Source: Actinomycetota bacterium (GTDB lineage Bacteria > Actinomycetota > Humimicrobiia > Humimicrobiales > Humimicrobiaceae). From it: a stretch of 18,821 nucleotides of DNA. The notes beneath the pieces are model-generated. The model was not told the DNA's origin, searched no databases, and saw nothing but the letters and a program-made list of their open reading frames with translations. Within the stretch, counting starts at the first letter, position 1; each line of letters opens with the position of its first letter. This document shows, one piece after another, positions 14,125-18,821 of this stretch. The DNA lies in NCBI GenBank assembly GCA_023488645.1, contig JAMDDL010000156.1, positions 1 to 18,821 of the forward strand, given 5' to 3'. Position numbers and translations under genes: made by a program.

Positions 14125-16818
14125 TTATTTCCTCAATTTCTTAACAGCATCCAGTTCTTTTTCCAGAGAAAAGATTGCGCCTGCAAATTCTTCAGCTTTG
14201 CTTTTCTCCTTCCTTATAATTTCATCCGGAGCTTTTGAAATAAACTGGGGATTTGAAATTTTTGCACTGGATTTACCAAGTTCCAACCTTAATTTTTTTA
14301 ATTCTTCTTCAATCCTTTTGATCTCAAGTTCAATATTTATAGTTTTAATCATATAAATAAAAATTTCGAAATCCTTTGTGCCGGTTTTTATATATGACTC
14401 CGGTGCTTCAGGTGAGCCATAATATATTTTATCTGCTTTGCATAATAATTTTATATAATCCTCGTTTTCTTCAAACAGTTTTATCGTGTCAATTTTCTGT
14501 GTTTTTCCAGTCAGGTAAATTTTTATTTTCTCTGCAGGATTTATTTTATGTTCTGATCTTATCTTTCTAATTGCACTTATAATTTCAAAAAGCAATTTAA
14601 TATCATGAGATTCTTTTACAGATAAATATTTTTTTTGCGTTGCCGGAAAATCCCGTATCATTATACTTTCACCGTCATGAACAATATTCTGCCATACTGC
14701 TTCAGTTAAAAATGGCATTACAGGGTGAAGGATTTTTAAATAATTTTCAAGAACATAATTTAAGATAGATGCTGCTGTTTTTTTCTGCAGAATATCCTGA
14801 CCGTATATCCTCTTTTTTGAAATTTCAATATACCAGTCACAAAACTCACTCCAGAAAAAATGATAAATCAATCTTGATGCAAAGGCAAAATTAAATTTTT
14901 CTATATATTTTTCAAAACCCTTTATTGTTATATTTAATTTTTCAAGAATCCACCTGTCCCAGATATTTAATTCCAGATCACTTAAACTTGTATTTTTAAT
15001 TTCCTGCTCAAGACCTGACAAACTTGAAATTACAAATTTTGATGCATTCCATATTTTATTTGCAAAATTTCCTGAACCTTCTATTTTTTCCTGCCCAAGA
15101 AGAAGATTTCTGCCCGGAGTTGTAAGAGATGTTAAGGTAAATCTTAAAACATCGCATCCATATTTATCAATAAGTTCAACAGGATCAATTGCATTTCCCT
15201 TTGATTTGCTCATCTTCTGACCTTTTGAATCATTGACAAGCGGATTTATAAAAACTTCCTTAAAAGGAATATCCTTCATAAAATACAGACTTATCATTAT
15301 CATTCTTGCCACCCAGAAGAATATAATGTCATGCGCAGTGATAAGCAGGTTTGTCGGGAAAAAATAATGAAGTTCAGGAGTATCTTCAGGCCAGCCCAGT
15401 GATGCAAATGGCCACATATCAGAGCTGAACCAGGTATCCAGTACATCATTATCCTGAATTAAGTTTGAAGAATTGCATTTTGAACATTTGAGGGGAGTTT
15501 CTTCGGAAACTATTATTTCATCACAGTCTCTGCAGTACCATACCGGAATTCTGTGACCCCACCAGAGCTGTCTTGATATACACCAGTCCTTTATGTTTTC
15601 CATCCAGTTAAAATAAATCTTTTCCCATTTTTTTGGAACAAATTTTATTTTTCCGGTTTTAACAGCATTAATCGCAGGAATTGAAAGCTTCTTCATCGAG
15701 ACAAACCATTGCATCGAAACTCGCGGCTCTATTATTTTTGAACACCTTGAACAAAAACCAACCGAAGAAATATGATTTTTTTTACCATACAGATATCCTT
15801 TTTCATTAAGCTCATTAAGTATCTTTTCCCTGGCTTCAAATCTGTCAAAACCTGCATATTTGCCGGCATTTTCATTTAAACTTGCATCTTCATTCATTAT
15901 ATTGATTTGGGCAAGATTGTGTCTTTTGGCAATTTCAAAATCATTTGGATCATGCGAAGGAGTAACTTTTACTGCACCTGTTCCAAACTTCATATCAACA
16001 TAATCATCTTCTATGATCGGAATTTTCCTTGCAGCAATCGGCAGAAAAACCATCTTTCCTGAAAATTTTTTATATCTTTTATCTTTTGGATTTACAGCTA
16101 CAGCAGTGTCTCCAAGCATGGTTTCAGGCCTTGTAGTTGAAACGACAATATATTCATCGCTACTGGGATTTCCTGTCTTTTCATCAATAAGAGGATATTT
16201 TATATCCCACATGTATCCGTGTTTGTCCTGGTGTTCTACCTCAATATCGGAAACAGCAGTCAGGCATCTGGGACACCAGTTAACAATATAGTTGCCTCTA
16301 TAAATGAGACCATCATTATATAAGGTAACAAATTCCCTGTTTACAGCTTTTACATATCCGTCATCTAAAGTAAATCTTTCCCTTGCCCAATCACAACTGC
16401 AGCCAAGAATTTTAAGCTGTGATATTATCCTGCTTCCATATTTTTCCCTCCATTGCCATACCTTTTCTTGAAATTTATCCCTGCCAAGCTCATGACGCGA
16501 AGTTCCCTGCTTTTCAAGCTCTCTCTCAACTACGTTTTGAGTAGCTATGCCTGCATGATCTGTCCCGGGAATCCAGGCACAGTTATATCCCTTCATTCTC
16601 TTATAACGTATAACTATATCCTGAAGGATATTGTTTAATGCATGACCCATGTGCAGAAATCCTGTAACATTTGGTGGAGGAATTACAATACAATATGGAG
16701 GTTTTGAAATGCCTGTAATTCCATGAAAATATTTTTTTTCCAGCCAGATATTATAAATATCTTTTTCAAAATCCTGAGGCTTGTATTTACCTGTAATTTC
16801 TTTAATCATGGAAAACAT
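14125..16818 (-). CDS. valS: Valyl-tRNA synthetase
   Basis: This 897-residue class I synthetase charges tRNA-Val. HMGH at 56-59 (PPPNVTGFLHMGHALNN) and KMSKS at 535-539 (GQKMSKSKGNAIDP) are the ATP-binding signatures. TTRPETMLGDTAVAVNP marks the CP1 editing domain that clears Thr-tRNA-Val. Cys pairs suggest zinc knuckles: NWCPRCLTAVSDIEVEH, GFCSRCSKIIEPRVS and CRDCDEII ... LKCSKCNSS. The C-terminal 65 residues form the usual ValRS tRNA-binding coiled coil (IELEIKRIEEELKKLRLELG, ending EKELDAVKKLRK). The ATG at 16816-16818 has no clear ribosome-binding site; a second ATG three codons later (16807-16809) has a weak GAGA about 9 nt before it. The 126-bp gap to clpX is too short for a T-box leader, and I see none. 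Confidence 0.97.
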   Translation of the reverse strand: MFSMIKEITGKYKPQDFEKDIYNIWLEKKYFHGITGISKPPYCIVIPPPNVTGFLHMGHALNNILQDIVIRYKRMKGYNCAWIPGTDHAGIATQNVVERELEKQGTSRHELGRDKFQEKVWQWREKYGSRIISQLKILGCSCDWARERFTLDDGYVKAVNREFVTLYNDGLIYRGNYIVNWCPRCLTAVSDIEVEHQDKHGYMWDIKYPLIDEKTGNPSSDEYIVVSTTRPETMLGDTAVAVNPKDKRYKKFSGKMVFLPIAARKIPIIEDDYVDMKFGTGAVKVTPSHDPNDFEIAKRHNLAQINIMNEDASLNENAGKYAGFDRFEAREKILNELNEKGYLYGKKNHISSVGFCSRCSKIIEPRVSMQWFVSMKKLSIPAINAVKTGKIKFVPKKWEKIYFNWMENIKDWCISRQLWWGHRIPVWYCRDCDEIIVSEETPLKCSKCNSSNLIQDNDVLDTWFSSDMWPFASLGWPEDTPELHYFFPTNLLITAHDIIFFWVARMIMISLYFMKDIPFKEVFINPLVNDSKGQKMSKSKGNAIDPVELIDKYGCDVLRFTLTSLTTPGRNLLLGQEKIEGSGNFANKIWNASKFVISSLSGLEQEIKNTSLSDLELNIWDRWILEKLNITIKGFEKYIEKFNFAFASRLIYHFFWSEFCDWYIEISKKRIYGQDILQKKTAASILNYVLENYLKILHPVMPFLTEAVWQNIVHDGESIMIRDFPATQKKYLSVKESHDIKLLFEIISAIRKIRSEHKINPAEKIKIYLTGKTQKIDTIKLFEENEDYIKLLCKADKIYYGSPEAPESYIKTGTKDFEIFIYMIKTINIELEIKRIEEELKKLRLELGKSSAKISNPQFISKAPDEIIRKEKSKAEEFAGAIFSLEKELDAVKKLRK

Positions 16819-16944
16819 TCTCTGATTTTAATTATTTTATTTATCACTTTTTAAAATCAAATATTAAAATATAACAAATATTGTTTTAAAAGGACATAAA
16901 TCTGAGTATCACTTAAAAATTCTTAAAGATTTATAATTTACATC

Positions 16945-18234
16945 TTATGCCAGTTTTTCCTGCGAATCTGCAAAATTTTCAAGATTTTTGCCTGAAGAAT
17001 CTGACCCAGTCTTATCAAGTACAATTTCTCTTGTAATAACAAATTTTTTAATATCCTGTCTGGATGGAATTTCAAACATTATATCAAGCATTACTTCCTC
17101 AAGAATTGATCTTAGTCCCCTTGCACCGGTTCCTCTTTTTAAGGCAAGATTTGAAATTGTTCTTATGGAATCATCTGTAAAAACCAGGTCCACATTATCA
17201 AAGGCAAACATCTTTTTATATTGTTTAATAAGTGAATTCTTTGGAATCGTTAATATTTTTATCATGTCGCTTTCAGTCAGACTTTTAAGTGTGGAAATAA
17301 CAGGAAGCCTGCCAACAAATTCAGGGATAAGACCATATTTAAGTAAATCTTCAGGCATTACCTGAGATAGAATCAAATCGGCCCTTTCATTTTTCCCTGG
17401 AATTTTATCAGAGATAAAACCAACGCTTCTCTTATTTATTCTTCTTTCAATTATATCTTCAAGACCTCCAAAAGCTCCTCCGCAAATGAACAGGACATTG
17501 GTAGTATCAATCTGGATAAACTCCTGATGAGGATGCTTTCTGCCACCCTGGGGAGGAACATTTGCTTCTGTTCCCTCAAGTATTTTAAGTAATGCCTGCT
17601 GTACCCCTTCTCCTGAAACATCCCTTGTTATTGAAGGATTTTCGGATTTTCTTGAAATTTTATCTATTTCATCAATGTAAACAATTCCTGTTTCCGCTCT
17701 TTTAATATCATAATCGGCAGCCTGAATAAGTTTAAGAAGAATATTTTCAACATCTTCCCCAACATAACCTGCTTCAGTTAAAGTTGTTGCATCCGCAATA
17801 CAAAAAGGAACATTTAAAATCCTTGCAAGAGTTTGAGCAAGCAAAGTTTTGCCGCAACCTGTGGGACCTATTAAAAGAATATTGCTCTTTTGAATTTCAA
17901 TATCATCTTTAGAAAGTTTATTTTCATATTTTATTCTTTTGTAATGATTATAAACTGCAACAGAAAGTACCTTTTTTGCTTTTTCCTGCCCGATTACATA
18001 ATTGTTTAATATGGAATAAATCTCATCCGGTTTTGGAAGATCACTAAAATCCGTATCCTGCTCCTGTTTTGCTTCTTCGTCTATAATTTCAGTACATAAG
18101 TCTACACATTCATCACATATATAAATCCCCGGACCTGCAATTAATTTTTTTACCTGTTTTTGCGGCTTGCCGCAGAATGAGCATTTTAAACCTTCAATTT
18201 TTGTCTCCTGCCCGTCTGACAAATTTATCATCAC
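16945..18234 (-). CDS. clpX: ATP-dependent Clp protease ATP-binding subunit ClpX
   Basis: This 429-residue AAA+ unfoldase forms hexamers that recognise substrates and thread them into ClpP. An N-terminal C4 zinc domain (Cys18, 21, 40, 43) is followed by Walker A GPTGCGKT (123-130), pore loop GYVGED (156-161), Walker B IVYIDEID and the sensor-2 region KRGTGARGLRSILEE. The ClpP-docking IGF loop appears as VGF (RSVGFISD). The ORF opens GTG-ATG (18229-18234), but these codons overlap the Shine-Dalgarno sequence AAAGGTGAT. Translation may instead begin at the TTG at 18220-18222, which has a more normal spacing and would remove four residues. It follows clpP by 20 nt, as a clpP-clpX operon. Confidence 0.97.
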   Translation of the reverse strand: MMINLSDGQETKIEGLKCSFCGKPQKQVKKLIAGPGIYICDECVDLCTEIIDEEAKQEQDTDFSDLPKPDEIYSILNNYVIGQEKAKKVLSVAVYNHYKRIKYENKLSKDDIEIQKSNILLIGPTGCGKTLLAQTLARILNVPFCIADATTLTEAGYVGEDVENILLKLIQAADYDIKRAETGIVYIDEIDKISRKSENPSITRDVSGEGVQQALLKILEGTEANVPPQGGRKHPHQEFIQIDTTNVLFICGGAFGGLEDIIERRINKRSVGFISDKIPGKNERADLILSQVMPEDLLKYGLIPEFVGRLPVISTLKSLTESDMIKILTIPKNSLIKQYKKMFAFDNVDLVFTDDSIRTISNLALKRGTGARGLRSILEEVMLDIMFEIPSRQDIKKFVITREIVLDKTGSDSSGKNLENFADSQEKLA

Positions 18235-18254
18235 CTTTCATAAAATTATATAAA

Positions 18255-18821
18255 TTATTTTTTATAAATTATTTCATCAACAATACCATAAGCTTTTGAC
18301 TCTTCTGCAGTCAGTATAAAATCACGTTCCGTATCCTTTGATACTTTCTTCAGATCCTGTCCTGTATGCTTTGCTATAATACTATTTAAAGCATCCCTTA
18401 TCCTGATCATTTCTCTTGTATGAATTTCAATATCAATTGCAGTTCCCTCGATACCTCCTGAAGGTTGATGCAGCATCACTCTTGCATTTGGAAGTATAAA
18501 TCTCTTTCCCCTTTCTCCTGCAAGTAAAAGAACGGCAGCAGCACTTGCAGCCTGCCCTATGCAGATTGTTGATACTTTTGATCTCATAAACTGCATGGTA
18601 TCATAAATTGCAAGAGCAGCAGTAACTACTCCACCAGGACTGTTAATATAAATTTGTATATCCTTTTCAGGATCTTCAGCATCCAGATGAATTAATTGTG
18701 CCATTACTACATTTGCAACGTTATCATCTATGGATGTGCCTAAAAATATGATTCTTTCCTTTAACAGTCTTGAATAGATATCAAAGGATCTCTCACCTCT
18801 GTTTGTTTGCTCTATTACCAT
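18255..18821 (-). CDS. clpP: ATP-dependent Clp protease proteolytic subunit ClpP (5' end probably outside the window)
   Basis: This serine peptidase forms the tetradecameric chamber that degrades proteins delivered by ClpX. The catalytic residues are Ser93 (GQAASAA), His118 (MLHQPSGG) and Asp167 (DTERDF). INSPGGVVTAALAIYDTMQF and LLLAGERGKRFILPNARVML are diagnostic. The visible 188 codons end in TAA at 18255-18257. The window ends exactly on an ATG (MVIEQTNRGERSFDIYSRLL), but in most ClpPs this Met is internal, following a short segment such as ...LVP-MVIEQTNRGER. The true start therefore probably lies a few codons beyond base 18821. clpX follows after 20 nt. Confidence 0.96.
   Translation of the reverse strand: MVIEQTNRGERSFDIYSRLLKERIIFLGTSIDDNVANVVMAQLIHLDAEDPEKDIQIYINSPGGVVTAALAIYDTMQFMRSKVSTICIGQAASAAAVLLLAGERGKRFILPNARVMLHQPSGGIEGTAIDIEIHTREMIRIRDALNSIIAKHTGQDLKKVSKDTERDFILTAEESKAYGIVDEIIYKK

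Noticed and set aside
16819..16944. T-box leader for valS
   Set aside because: The clpX-valS gap is only 126 bp, A/T-rich, with no specifier-stem or antiterminator motif. No convincing promoter could be placed either.

Overview
All 18 recognisable genes lie on the minus strand, so the window reads right to left: clpP - clpX - valS - folC - zinc-ribbon membrane protein - ndk - DUF4321 - maf - mreB - mreC - mreD - mrdA(PBP2) - rodA - [structured intergenic element] - TIGR03960 radical SAM - TIGR03936 (DUF2344) - rng - rplU - rpmA. Both ends are cut: rpmA continues beyond base 1, and clpP probably continues beyond base 18821. The DNA is visibly AT-rich (about one third G+C by eye), coding is dense and the standard code with TGA as stop fits. 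This is an ordinary bacterial housekeeping region with no phage, transposase, CRISPR or defence genes.

The gene order, clpP-clpX-valS-folC-(membrane protein)-ndk-mreBCD-PBP2-rodA-TIGR03960-TIGR03936-RNase E/G-rplU-rpmA, is as I recall it from Actinobacteria such as Streptomyces. L27 begins directly at the mature-type N-terminus, and no prp protease gene sits between rplU and rpmA, which argues against typical Firmicutes. DUF4321 and the low G+C are, however, more Clostridia-like. My inference is an uncultured, deep-branching, low-GC actinobacterial-type (or neighbouring Gram-positive) lineage.

Functionally the window holds: protein quality control (ClpXP); translation and one-carbon/nucleotide supply (ValRS, FolC, Ndk); the rod-shape/elongasome operon (MreB, MreC, MreD, PBP2, RodA, with Maf and DUF4321 in front), read from a good promoter in the ndk-DUF4321 gap; and an RNA/ribosome module (the TIGR03960/TIGR03936 pair, RNase G, L21, L27). 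A second strong promoter stands before rplU-rpmA.

The points most worth a second look are: (1) rplU has no ATG, GTG or TTG anywhere in its frame and appears to start at ATT behind a strong Shine-Dalgarno sequence; (2) a GC-rich, multi-helix structured element of about 145 bp, which I could not match to any family I know, sits between rodA and the radical SAM gene; (3) helically phased 10-bp repeats lie just upstream of the rplU promoter; (4) a two-TM double-zinc-ribbon protein, bracketed by a 13-bp direct repeat, occupies the folC-ndk position. No gap between genes exceeds 300 bases once rplU is recognised.
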